Source of the DNA: Dioscorea cayenensis subsp. rotundata
Taxonomy: Eukaryota; Streptophyta; Magnoliopsida; Dioscoreales; Dioscoreaceae
Reading direction: 5' to 3'
DNA length: 64,000 nt
Assembly (NCBI RefSeq): GCF_009730915.1
Contig: NC_052475.1
Location: 14,291,430-14,355,429 of the forward strand
The notes under the pieces are model-generated. The model made no database searches. It saw only the letters and a program-made list of their open reading frames with translations, and was not told where the DNA came from. This document shows, in pieces, positions 1 through 11,430 of this stretch (the first letter of the stretch is position 1; every line of letters begins with the position of its first letter). Position numbers and translations under genes: made by a program.

Positions 1-151
1 GGTAGTGCTTATTTCTGCACCCTGTATTTGCAGTGTAAACTCGTCTTTCTAGAAAAACTTTAATTCACTAAGTACTTCTTAGTAGCTTTTCATATGCTGC
101 ATTTGTTGTATGCTTGGTTCTCAAAGTCTGACCTATTTTTTGGTTTTTCAG
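1..151 (+). other. NAA15: intron at left edge of NAA15
   Basis: The window opens inside the NAA15 gene. The stretch before the first recognisable exon is T-rich and ends in a good acceptor (tttttcag) just before 152. The first bases (g then gtagtg) could be the end of an upstream exon and its donor, but one base of exon cannot be tested. Confidence 0.6.
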
Positions 152-3100
152 GGAGTTCCTTCTTTGTTCTCTGACCTTAGTCCATTGTATGACCAGCCAG
201 AAAAGGTCTGTGATCATGCTATCCTATCATTGTTGTGTGCTCTCAAAAATGATTAAAAGAAGTTTTTCTTCATCTTGGTCCTGACCTGTCATTCCTTTTG
301 ACTTTTTGGTGAATTCTTATATTTATAACATCTTGGCAGGCAAACATTCTTGAAAAGTTATTCCTTCAACTTGAAAATTCTGTAAGATCTACTGGAAGTT
401 TCCCCGGAAGGTAAAACATGGTTTCTTCTTGTTGCACTGTCTTAGAAATGTTCATGCATTTTACAGTTGCGTGTGAGGTTATTAGTTGAACGATTTAACC
501 TTTTAATCTTTAGATTGAGCAGTGCAGCATTTTCTGTTAAGAACTTAAGAAACTTGACTTGTAGAATACCATGATGAAAAGGTAAAAACATTTCTATGGG
601 ATTAACAGTGAATTTGAAGTCAGTGGTCTATATCATGGGTCCATGAACCGCAGTTGTTCTTAATCAGTATCCGTTCGGAAACATTGAAGCTTTTACTAAA
701 TGTTTGTTAAATATCAGGTTGGGTGGGGATTATTTCCCATATGTTTATCAGTCAAGATTTTTGCTGAGACTGCACAAGTGTGTTGTTTATCATCTTGAAA
801 GGGTTTCTTACTAACTGATATAATTATGGTATACTTACAAAATTTTCCTCTGTTTAAAATGCTTACACTCGGCACTAGTTCTTTCACAGACAAACACCTT
901 TACCTTCTTTTACTGTTTCAAGCATATATTCACAAGAAATAATGGAAACACTCTCTGAACTATAGGTCCGAAAAGGAGCCACCTTCGACGCTCATGTGGA
1001 CCTTATTTTTGTTAGCCCAGGTCTTCCACTCTGCCGATTATTTTATTTCTTACCTTGAATCTTGTTATATAAATCCTACAATATCATTTATCAATAATTG
1101 GTGATGCAGCATTATGACAGGCGTGGGCAGCATGATGTTGCTCTTGCTAAGATTGATGAGGCTATCGAACATACTCCGACTGTCATTGATTTATATTCTG
1201 CTAAAGTATGTTCTGCGATCTCGTAAGCTGTCATCATAAATGATACATTATTATTTTGATCGAATACAACATTTCTTATAGCTTCTGATATCTATTTTAT
1301 CTTTTTAATTTTCTTTACATAATTATCTTGTCTGTTCAGTAGAGTTTACTCCTGTTAAAAGTTTTGATAGGCCTTGGATTACATTTATGTTACCAATTAT
1401 GGTAGATAGTTATTTAGAAACATGTATTCTTTTGTGATTTTACAATAGATCACATTTTGGGTTATGTTTATCCATTGTTATTGCTGTTTTATGTATCAGC
1501 CTTTGTGCATATGATGAACTACATAGGTGGTGTTTGGTGACTTTGGTCGTGGTTTTGATAGCATGGGTTAGGTTGGTTTAGTTTGAATTTGTTTTAGTGG
1601 GAGAACTTGTTGACCAAACTTTGGCGGGATCAAGAGGGTGTATCATAAATTTATTTAACATCAATTAATAAATTTATTTAATTAATTTTATCCTGAAAAT
1701 AAAAAGAAGCTATTCGCAAATTTGATGTTTCAAGTTAGTGGAGAAACTAGTTGTGGGTGTATCATAAACCTTGGAGAGTTAGGAAGGGGCCATTTCTTAT
1801 CCTAAGATCATGTGGATCTTGGTTCCTGGCCAATATTTTGTCTTCCTCATTTCTCGTATTCTTATCTATAAATTTAAATCTGGTTTTTTCTTTATTTTTT
1901 TATTTTTGCCTTTCCTTGTATGCTCATTATGCTGTTTAATTGCATTCATCAGACAAGGGACAGTCTTACTGCAAAAATTTTGCCAGTTAAATATTAATCC
2001 AGGCCAGTCGCACTATATTTTTTTGAGCTAGATGATTATATTTGAATCTTCTGAAGTAATCATAACTGCTATTTTGTCTATTCTTGTTTTCTGAACCTTT
2101 AATTACAAGCTTTTACAATATGTAGCTGTGGTAATTTTATAGTTCAGTGTTTCCTTCTTTTTATTTTATTTTTTAATTTTTGGAATTATGTACTTGTTGG
2201 AATTGCAAATAGTTCTGTCTATATTAAATGAAATAAATGGCATATTTTATTAAAGTATCGAGCATCCTACATACATGAAATTATCTTGTGCTTCTGGTTG
2301 CAGGCGAGGATATTGGAGCATGCTGGTGATCTCATAGCTGCTGCTGCTATTGCTGATGAAGCAAGATCTATGGATCTGGCTGATCGTTACTTGAATAGTG
2401 AATGTGTAATACGCATGCTTCATGCTGATCAGGTACATTTGAATACTCTAAATTATTAGGTTTGCTGCACAATATTTTGATGACATAGTGCTTTCCAGGG
2501 ATGGCAATATTGCAGGTTTTCTCAAAAAACATAATTTCCAAACTCAATCCTGTCTAAAATTCTCAAACCAAAACTCATTTCTAATTTTTACCTAAATTCC
2601 CAAAACTGCCCCATCCTAAAATCGTCCCAAGCCTGCTAAATTCGTCCCGTTTAATATTTAAAGTAGAAAAATGTCTTTACAAGATTAATACTTATTTATT
2701 TCAGATAATCATAGTCATAACTTTAGCAAATTTTAATATATTAATCTTCAAAAGTTTTTTCGAGAATAACTAAACAAAATTTTTTACATAAACAAAAAAT
2801 TTATAAATTATTTAATAGTTGTTAATATAAAAAATTACATCATCCAATGTATTTATATATAATGTTATCAAATGAAATTAAGATGAACTGCTAAAATTCT
2901 AGAAGCTATGACCACAAAATAAAATTGTCAACACATTACTGCATGGTGTTTAGAAACTAATAAATATTGCCAACTAATTTATACATAGTAAGATATCAAA
3001 ATAAATATTGTAAAAAGATAAGCTAATTTTTGGTAAATTTAAAAAAAAAATTGAGAAACTAAGAAGTATCTAAAAAGTGCAATACTTCAAACCCCTCACC

Positions 3101-6100
3101 TCGTGAATAGAGAAGGGATTTCTTTTTGAAAGTTTGGGTTGAATATGATAAAATTTTTATAAGATTTAAATTTTTAAATTAATTATATAAAATTTATAAG
3201 AGTATGATTGTTTAAATTAAGCTAGCATAGCAAAAGGCTTTTGAATAATAATAATTAGTTGCCCTTCTATCATGGTCAATGAGCCAATATTCTGGAGGGA
3301 GCAGCTAGTATTCCATAAATGTACTTATATGTACGTAAACACACACATACACACACATACATATGTATGTTTATTTATGTGTATATGTGTATAAATGTGT
3401 ATATATATGGAGTACGTACTTAATTACCATATATACGTCTTTGGGTTTCGTGTACCTAAGGGTTAAATTCTAACCCACTTGGGTTTTAATTTTAAATCCT
3501 AAACCCTAATAGGGTTTTTTAAATGGGTTAACATTCAGGTAGATTGGGTACCCATTAAACCTATGAGAATTGCCATCCCTAATGCTTTCCCATGGAACTG
3601 AATTTCTGCCAATGTATTTGTTCACTGAAGGTGGGTTTAGCAGAGAAGACAGCTGTATTGTTCACGAAGGATGGAGAGCAGCATAATAACCTGCATGACA
3701 TGCAATGCATGTGGTTGGTTATTTTTAATTTCTTTTGCGATGGTTTAGATGTATTCTTAGTGATTTTTCTTATAATAATGATTTTTAAATCTGGAAAGGT
3801 ATGAACTGGCTTCTGGTGAAAGTTTCTTCCGTCAAGGTGATTTGGGGAGAGCTCTTAAGAAGTTCCTTGCTGTTGAAAAACATTACTCAGATATCACTGA
3901 GGATCAATTTGATTTCCACTCTTATTGTTTACGTAAAATGACTTTGCGGTCTTATGTCTCAATGCTGAAATTTCAAGATAAATTGCATTCACATCCGTAT
4001 TTTGAGAAAGCTGCAGCAGGAGCAATAAGGTAAAGCTTTATGAGGTTCCAATTTTGTTCAGTCAGTTTCCTGTGATTGTTCTGTTGATTTCTGATCTTCC
4101 ATGTTCTGAAACATGCAGTTCTATTATTACTTAGTTCTGCTTACCATCCACATATTGTATCTTATCTATTAACGAGATGGTAAAATTTCTCAGTTCCTTT
4201 CATGCCTCACCTATACCATTTTAAAAAAGTTAATGTTTTTGTTTGAGGTTTAGGGGAATGCCTATAATTGGCCCCTGAACTATTTCTAAATATTCATTTT
4301 GGTTCTTGAACCAAGAAAAGTCATTTCTTTTCTCAACTATATGAAATTGTACACTTTGGTGCTGGACCATACAAATATATTTATTTTTGCCCTGGAATGA
4401 GACAAAGATGTTCATTCAAGTCCCTTAACTACACAAAATATTCAAGTATGAGTTTGGGTATGATTCAGGGAACATTTGGGTTCAGGACCAAAATGCATTG
4501 GGGCACAGTTCATGGACCAATTTTGAGTTCAAGAACCAAAGTTTGTGATATTTTATCACTGGGTCTTATGACAGGTCACTACCGACTGTATATTCACATG
4601 GTTAGCATCATTTGATGCCTATTGTCATTAAGTTTAAAGCTTGTTTTATGTTCTGCTGTCATATATCAAATGTTTTAAGGCATGTTCAACCTGCTTGCCT
4701 CTGAAAATTTGTTTCTTTTCCTTGTATTCGACTGCACTGTCTAATATCTTAGTTTTTGTATCTCTCAGAAATGTGTGTTTTGAAGTGGTTATTTTTTTCC
4801 TATATGCAGATGTTATATGAAGTTGCATGATTCTCCATTAAAATCAGGTGCGGAGGAGGAGAATGCAATGTCAAAGTTGGATCCCTCACAGAAAAGGAAA
4901 CTCAGGCAAAAACAAAGAAAAGCTGAAGCTCGTGCCAAGAAAGTAAAGTTATATACATCATTGCTCTCTCATTTACTCTATTGCTTGCTATTTTGCCCTA
5001 TATTCATACTTTACAACCTTTAGGAGGCGGAAGAGAAAAATGGGGAAGCACCCACTGGTGCTTCTAAATCTGGGAAGCGCCAAAATGCCAGGCCTGTTGA
5101 TTTAGATCCTAATGGGGACAAACTGTTGCAGGTATACTTTTGGTCAAAGATAATTTATGTATTTATTTATTTCTTTATCTGCCTTCTCCTCTTTGTGGGC
5201 CTCGATATAGATGTAAGCAGATTATATATCACGTCTACTGATTAATATGTCAGGTTGAGGATCCGTTATTGGAAGCAACAAAGTATTTGAATCTTCTCCA
5301 GAACAACTCATCAAAGTCATTGGAAACACACATATTGTCTTTTGAACTGCATATGAGAAAGCAGAAGATTTTGCTTGCATTCCAGGTAGTTTATATGCAA
5401 GCTTTGTTTATTTAGTTTTTTCAACTAAATATTTTTGTGTCCTGTACTGCAAACTTCCACCTGTGAATAATTAATTTTTACATATAAGGTAGTTATGATA
5501 GGGAACTTCTGGAAAATATATGTTGCAATTTGCAAGACACTGGTGCTTCGTGGTTTCAAATTGTTTCTAGACTGAAGCTCCTCTTCCATGTCATTTCTAT
5601 TTATGATTTTTGTGTTTTGACTATACATTAACTGGTTTTCATTGGTTTTAAAAATTTGTTTTCTTGTATTGGTGCCATTAGCAAGTTCCAGCCTTTAATA
5701 GTTGGTCACAGTGCACAAATTATATCCAGCTTAACCGTCTTCTAGGAGACATTTAGAGTGGATATTTTCCTTGTAATTTTCTGGGATCATGGTTTCCTTC
5801 CCTTGAAAGGAATTGTAGGTTTATCCTGTTGGTGCTTCAAACTTTATCTGTGTCTAGGATCTTCATTATATTCTGTTACAACCTATGAGACACTTGGATA
5901 TGGATGTTTCTCTAGTGGGGATTGTGCAAGGCCTTGGACACACTTTAGCTCCTCCTAAAGAAGAGATGATGGTATCTTTGTCTCTTCAAAATTGAGAGAT
6001 GTGCTTATCCAAATTGAAATCGAGTCTTTAGTTTGTTAATTAAGAAGTGTTGATATATTTATTGGTTATCTTGAGGTTACTAACACATACAGAAATTTCA

Positions 6101-7269
6101 GGCTGTCAAGCAGTTGTTAAAGTTGGACGCAAATAACCCTGACTCCCATCGTTGTCTGGTACGTTGTCCTTAATTGTCAATTATAATTTTTTTGATACAC
6201 TTGGGTGTAGATCTCAGTGAGTTGCTTTGTAGTGATACTATCCTTATCATATCCTGCTGGCTTCTTTAAATTCTTTCTTGCAGATTAGGTTCTTCCATAA
6301 AATTGCCAACTCTGCAGCCCCAGTTACTGATTCAGAGAAGCTTGTCTGGAGAGTTTTGGATGCTGAACGGCCAGATATAAGGTTGTTTCCACGTGACATT
6401 TCTGTTTATCCCATTTGTGTTGCATCCTTTGATCAATTAATATGTTTGTCCATTGTGCAGTCAATTAAATGGGAAGTCCCTTGTGGAAGCCAATGATTTC
6501 TTCCTTGAAAACAATAAAGGTCCATTTCTCGTTCTCATGTTTTTGCTTAGAGTGGCATCTGTGTCTCGGCTAGCATGCTGATATTTTTTTACCTCTGCTG
6601 GAAGCAGCTTCCTTGATGCATAGAGCAGCAGCTGCAGAAATGCTTTTTGTTCTGGAGCCTGAGAAGAAAGTTGAAGCAATTAAAATAATTGAAGATACAA
6701 CAAATAATTTCGCTCCGAGGTATTTTCTGTACAATAGGTGGCTTGTATTCTTCTACTGTTCTTAATTAAAAGCAATGCATTTCCTGAACTCTCTGGGCAG
6801 AAATGGCGCCCTAGGCCCAGTCAGGGAATGGAAACTTGATGACTGTATTGCAGTCCACAAACTCCTTGAAACAGTCTTTATTGACCATGATGCTGCTTCC
6901 AGTAAGTTTTGTTGTCATAGCTTCAGCTGAATTTCAAACTGTAGTTTCTTTGTGATTGCGCTATCCACTTGCATACTGAAGAGTGGTCATCAACTGTTAC
7001 ACAACACTAGAATTCAGAAATTTTGTATATCTGAGCTGGCTGTCATTTCAATTCTAACATATATTGCAGGATGGAAAACACAATGCGCAGAATATTTTCC
7101 CTATTCAACACACTTCGGAGGTTGCTACAGCTCTGTCGTGTCTTGCTCATCCAGTTGCAACACGAAGACTTCCCCTGAAAATGGAAGTGTTAGCTTTCAG
7201 CAACCTGGGAGCGGAATTGCCAATTCATTGAATGGAAACCTCCACATGCTCCAAGAATTAAAAATATAG
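152..7269 (+). CDS. NAA15: NatA auxiliary subunit NAA15, C-terminal part
   Basis: NAA15 is the TPR-rich auxiliary subunit that anchors the catalytic NAA10 to ribosomes for co-translational N-terminal acetylation. I read 16 exons: 152-205, 340-410, 966-1020, 1110-1205, 2304-2432, 3631-3713, 3799-4029, 4810-4942, 5024-5131, 5254-5385, 6102-6158, 6284-6381, 6461-6519, 6608-6719, 6801-6901 and 7070-7269. All junctions are GT-AG and the phases add up to 572 codons plus a TAG stop. Recognisable stretches include QHYDRRGQHDVALAKIDEAI, the lysine-rich KLDPSQKRKLRQKQRKAEAR, HRAAAAEMLFVLEPEKK and the end RWKTQCAEYFPYSTHF. The family is about 900 residues, so roughly the N-terminal third lies outside the window. 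No frameshift or premature stop is present, so the gene looks functional. The intron 2433-3630 carries a hAT-like insertion and the intron 4030-4809 an inverted-repeat element. Confidence 0.93.
2496..3581. mobile_element. non-autonomous hAT-like element in NAA15 intron
   Basis: The ends are inverted repeats, CAGGGATGGCAAT on the left and ATTGCCATCCCTA on the right, with one mismatch at the outermost base. They are flanked by an 8-bp duplication, gtgctttc (2488-2495) and atgctttc (3582-3589), also with one mismatch. An 8-bp target duplication and a CAGGGRTGGCAA-type end are typical of plant hAT elements. The 1.09-kb interior is AT-rich, has no coding potential, and includes purine/pyrimidine-alternating tracts (about 3340-3440). 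It sits well inside the intron, and the flanking exons splice in frame. Confidence 0.8.
4250..4545. repeat. inverted-repeat element in NAA15 intron
   Basis: The left arm (about 4256-4313) contains attggcccctgaactatt and gttcttgaacc. The right arm (about 4479-4538) contains the reverse complements in diverged form (agttcatggaccaatttt and ggttcaggaccaaaatg). The arms are about 60 bp each with roughly 165 bp between them. This looks like an old foldback or MITE insertion. The exact ends and any target duplication were not resolved. Confidence 0.45.
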
Positions 7270-9137
7270 AGCAATGCATAGTAGTAGCAAGGGAGGGAGG
7301 TTTGATTGATTTGATTCACACTTTTAAGGGCTGCAGAACTTGTGCTGCATTCATAGAAACAGTAAAGAATTGAAGAGGATGGACCAGATGCTTGCTAAAG
7401 CGCGGACTGATTTTTGATGCACTGAAGTGTTAATTTTATCGGTCGGTTGGTGATTTCCATGATTTATGGAGTGGCAGTGCATAAGTTCCTAATGTGTACA
7501 AAAAGAAGTTCAACGTTCAACTGCCAACCATCAGAGCAGCTAATTAATTATGTAGATTAGAGATTTCTTTGCAAGCCAGTTACAGTCATGTTCCATGATC
7601 GTTGACAAGCAAAATTGGTTTGGTTGAGTTGCGTTTCTGCCCTCCCATCAAAACCGTAATTTTTATTTCTGCCCTCGTCTTTGTAGCGTAATCTGAAAAA
7701 TTTTGAGACGCCAAGTTGTGTGGATTTATTCTCTTTGCTGCTGTTGTTATTATTTTGCTTGTTATTGTTAATTTTTAATCTCTTCTGCAGCTAATAGACA
7801 TGAATGACATTTCCTCTATAAATATTTGCTACTTAACCTTTATACAAATTAACAGATCTGCTGCCTGGAGGAAGTATTATAGATGAAGCAATAAATCAGG
7901 TTCTTTATTATTAGTGATTTTTAATCCTTGAGGCTTCATTCTAAGTTATTTTGATAGCGTCCATCAGGGTAAGCCTGCCGTTAAACGGATGTCATTGCTG
8001 GTGCTCCTTTCCATAAGTAATTTGAGTTAACAACTCATCTGTTTATTATGTAGGATTCTACCCGTTGCTATTCCTTTTATCTTTTGTTGAAAAATAAACG
8101 TATGAACAAGCATGAAGATTATTCACCTTGAGATTTCTAGTTTTCTTTGTTTAAATTTTATTTATGATTAAAATCTATTTTGTGCTTAGTAAGAAGATAA
8201 TTACTTATTGGTTCTTGGTAAGAGGGCAAATGACTGTTTAGGAAGCGTGGTTAGAAAGACGGCATAGCTTAGCTTAGATGTTCCCACTATAGTGGAGTGA
8301 AATTGGCTATGCCGATGGAGTTAGGGTGGAGTTGACTTGAGCTAATATTGTTCTTATTGGTCGGATCGATTAATTTTTCAATAGATCATTTATCTAGAGT
8401 TTTGTTTTAATTTGTATAAAAATAGTTAACACATTTTCGGTGTTGTTTCAGAGAGACCACATGAGGAATTTCTTAATCAAATTCAAAAAATCTTTGTCAA
8501 CTCTTCTTTAACAAATCATCAATCCTCTTTATCTAGTTGATGTGGACAAATTAGACATTTGATTCTTGAATCCGTTGGTTGATCTTTTCATGAAACAATA
8601 TTGAAAGCGAGAATTTTGATATATTGAAATTTGATTACCAAATTAAAATAAATCTGACCTACTGAAAAAATTAACCTTCGCTCAGATTCTTCCACAGAAG
8701 AGGAGATGGATGGAGCATTATGGGTGATTCTAACCCTTTTTTTCTCCATAAATAACCATTTTTGTTTTTTCTTTTGTTTTGTAAAAAAAAAAAAACCTTC
8801 TTTTTGGGATGAAGAAAAACTCCACCAGACGAACAGAGAATCTTGCAAGGCTAACAATTAACAATTTCAAGATGAACGTATGGCCGTCAAGTAAAACTTT
8901 AGTACTTCACTAATTCCTCTGCAATTCCTTATGTAATTAGTACTCTTCTTTTACTTTATTGTTTGTTAATGACAGGTTCACTTGCATAGCTGTGACATTC
9001 ACAATAGCCGTCTCAAACTATAGGCATCACATACCTTTCCAGAGACCTATCTCCTCTGTCAGCTTTATTGCGTAATTTCTTCTTTTGCACTTCTTGTAAG
9101 CTTTATTATTACATGATTATGTTATTTTTTTAGTTGC
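7270..9137. other. NAA15 3' flank and intergenic DNA
   Basis: The first few hundred bases after the stop are presumably the NAA15 3' untranslated region. The rest is AT-rich with no recognisable gene. A segment at 7878-7945 (containing ttagtgatttttaatcc) resembles the duplicated unit at 17101-17436, so a dispersed repeat is present. Confidence 0.5.
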
Positions 9138-9148
9138 TTCTTTACTGG

Positions 9149-9371
9149 TTTTTGGGAAAGAGGAGCGGGCAAACCCACTCAAAGCACCTGCGTGACGCGC
9201 AGACGCTCGTAGAATAAATGGGGATGGGGCTACACGTGGCACTGGAACCACCCATACATAACTACTATTCACAACTCCCAAAAATGTGCCCTCAGCCGAG
9301 AATCGAACTCTCACCACTCGGTGAGAGATCTATCGGTGACCCGTGTACCAATAGACCCAAAAATCGTTGGT
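9149..9371 (-). mobile_element. SINE copy 1
   Basis: About 220 bp, nearly the same sequence as 61181-61389. On the minus strand it starts with a tRNA-like head that holds a Pol III B-box-like motif (GAGTTCGATTCTC) and ends in CCGCTCCTCTTTCCC followed by a short A-run. The flanks repeat ttctttactgg (9138-9148 and 9372-9382), an 11-bp target duplication. A tRNA-like head, an A-tail and variable-length duplications together define a SINE. The overall look recalls the Au SINE group, but that name is a guess. Confidence 0.75.
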
Positions 9372-9382
9372 TTCTTTACTGG

Positions 9383-9692
9383 GCTTTTAAACTTATAAAT
9401 TTACTGTAAGATAGCTACTTGGAGACTAGGAAAGGTTTGCAAGTATAGCTGCGTCTTTTTCTGTTTTTTGTGCTCTTTTTGTATGAAGAGTGATAGTATA
9501 TCAAATTTGTAGTTATTTTGTACTCTTCCCCTAAATCCATAGCACTTCTATTCTTACTTTTGTTTTGTGCATTTATGTTTCTATTGCATTTTGTGGACCC
9601 CCTCTATGCATTAAAACATGCTTAGGATGCTAATTAAGCCATTGTTTTCTCCCTTACTCCCCTCCTAGTCATCTTGTTTTGAGAACTTTGTA

Positions 9693-9740
<48 letters not shown>

Positions 9741-10196
9741 TTTTTGTCTTAATTGGTTTGTAAAAAGCTTCGAAGCCTGGATTTTTGGAAGTTTTGTTAA
9801 AATTTCTCAATCCCATGTTAACCCGTGATTAAGCCTTAATTGTTTTCAGTTTTGTTGCCATCCCAAGCCATTAGCAATCAGCCCTTCTTCTACCTTTTTC
9901 TACTGAGAGAGGGAGAGAGTCTGGTTAGGGTAGCAGTTGATGCTCGCGGATCCCAAGAACAACCACTCCCTCATAGAGCTTTTTTCTCCAATTCATGCAT
10001 GCATTCATGGTGGCAATCTGATGGCAAAGCCTGAACTTTTGTCATCCAGTCTCTGTCTCTCTCTCTTCATTAACCTTTTGAGGCAATAAACAACTCAGGA
10101 AAGGTTTTGGAAGAAGAGAAGAGAAGTTGTGGTCATGGAGGATGTCAACATGAGGCAGCCACTGGTACATGGTTCTTCTCAGCATATTAGTATATT
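9383..10196. other. intergenic, with possible short first exon
   Basis: Mostly featureless AT-rich DNA with an ATT microsatellite at 9698-9740. At 10135 there is an ATG in a plausible context after a purine-rich leader, opening MEDVNMRQPLVHGSSQ before the sequence runs into the tandem array at 10197. It may be the first exon of a lost gene; I do not recognise it. Confidence 0.35.
9698..9740. repeat. (ATT)n microsatellite
   Basis: Uninterrupted TTA/ATT trinucleotide repeat of about 14 units. Confidence 0.95.
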
Positions 10197-11370
10197 AAAG
10201 AGAGGCGTTGAGAAACCTCTATTTCTCAACTCTCCAAATTGGGGGATTCACAAGGTTTTGGTTTTTACTTGGACAAAAATGCTTTCAACTTTTCCAAATA
10301 ATTACATCTATGTATTATTATCAATATTAGTATATTTGTACTCATATTATTATTATTATCAATATTAGTATATTAACATTAGTATTAATATTAGTATATT
10401 AGTATATTAATGTCAATATATTAGTACTCATAATATTATTAATATCAGTATAGTATATTAGTATATTATTATTAGTATTACTATTGGTATATTAGTATAT
10501 TTGTACTCGTGTTATTATTATCATTATTAGTATATTTGTATTCATATTAGTATATTATTATTATTATGAGTATTAGTATATTAGTGTTAAAGAGAGGCTT
10601 GAGAAACATCCATTTCTCAACTCTCCAAATTGGGGGATTCACAAGGTTTTGTTTTTTACTTGGACAAAAATACTCTCAACTTTTCCAAATAATTACATCT
10701 ATGTATTATTATCAGTATTAGTATATTTGTACTCATATTATTATTATTATCAATATTAGTATATTAACATTAGTATTAATATTAGTATATTAATGTCAAT
10801 ATATTAGTACTCATAATATTATTAATATCAGTATAGTATATTAGTATATTATTATTATTAGTATTACTATTAGTATATTAGTATATTTGTACTCGTGTTA
10901 TTATTATCATTATTAGTATATTCCTACTCATATTAGTATATTATTATTATTATGAGTATTAGTATATTAGTGTTAAAGAGAGGCTTGAGAAACATCCATT
11001 TCTCAACTCTCCAAATTGGGGGATTCACAAGGTTTTGTTTTTTACTTGGACAAAAATGCTCTCAACTTTTCCAAATAATTACATCTATGTATTATTATCA
11101 CTATTAGTATATTTGTACTCATATTATTATTATTATTATCAATATTAGTATATTATCATTAGTATTAATATTAGTATATTAATGTCAATATATTAGTACT
11201 CATAATATTATTAATATCAGTATAGTATATTAGTATATTATTATTATTATTAGTATTACTATTAGTATATTAGTATATTTGTACTCGTGTTATTATTATC
11301 ATTATTAGTATATTCCTATTCATATTAGTATATTATTATTATTATTATGAGTATTAGTATATTAGTGTTA
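10197..11370. repeat. three ~390-bp tandem units with AT-rich tails
   Basis: Units start at 10197, 10589 and 10975 (aaagagaggc...), giving periods of 392 and 386 bp. Each has a non-repetitive head of about 130 bp that contains the hairpin TTGAGAAA / TTTCTCAA, then about 260 bp of tattagtat-type low-complexity sequence. The second and third copies are nearly identical; the first is more diverged (gaggcgttgag for gaggcttgag). A fourth unit begins at about 11349 but loses the head and runs into an ATT microsatellite (about 11386-11431). Confidence 0.9.
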
Positions 11371-11384
11371 ATATATTAGTACAT

Positions 11385-11430
<46 letters not shown>

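Noticed and set aside
7089..7269. A separate small gene encoded at 6952-7269
   Set aside because: Its frame is the last exon of NAA15; the ATG at 6952 lies in the preceding intron.
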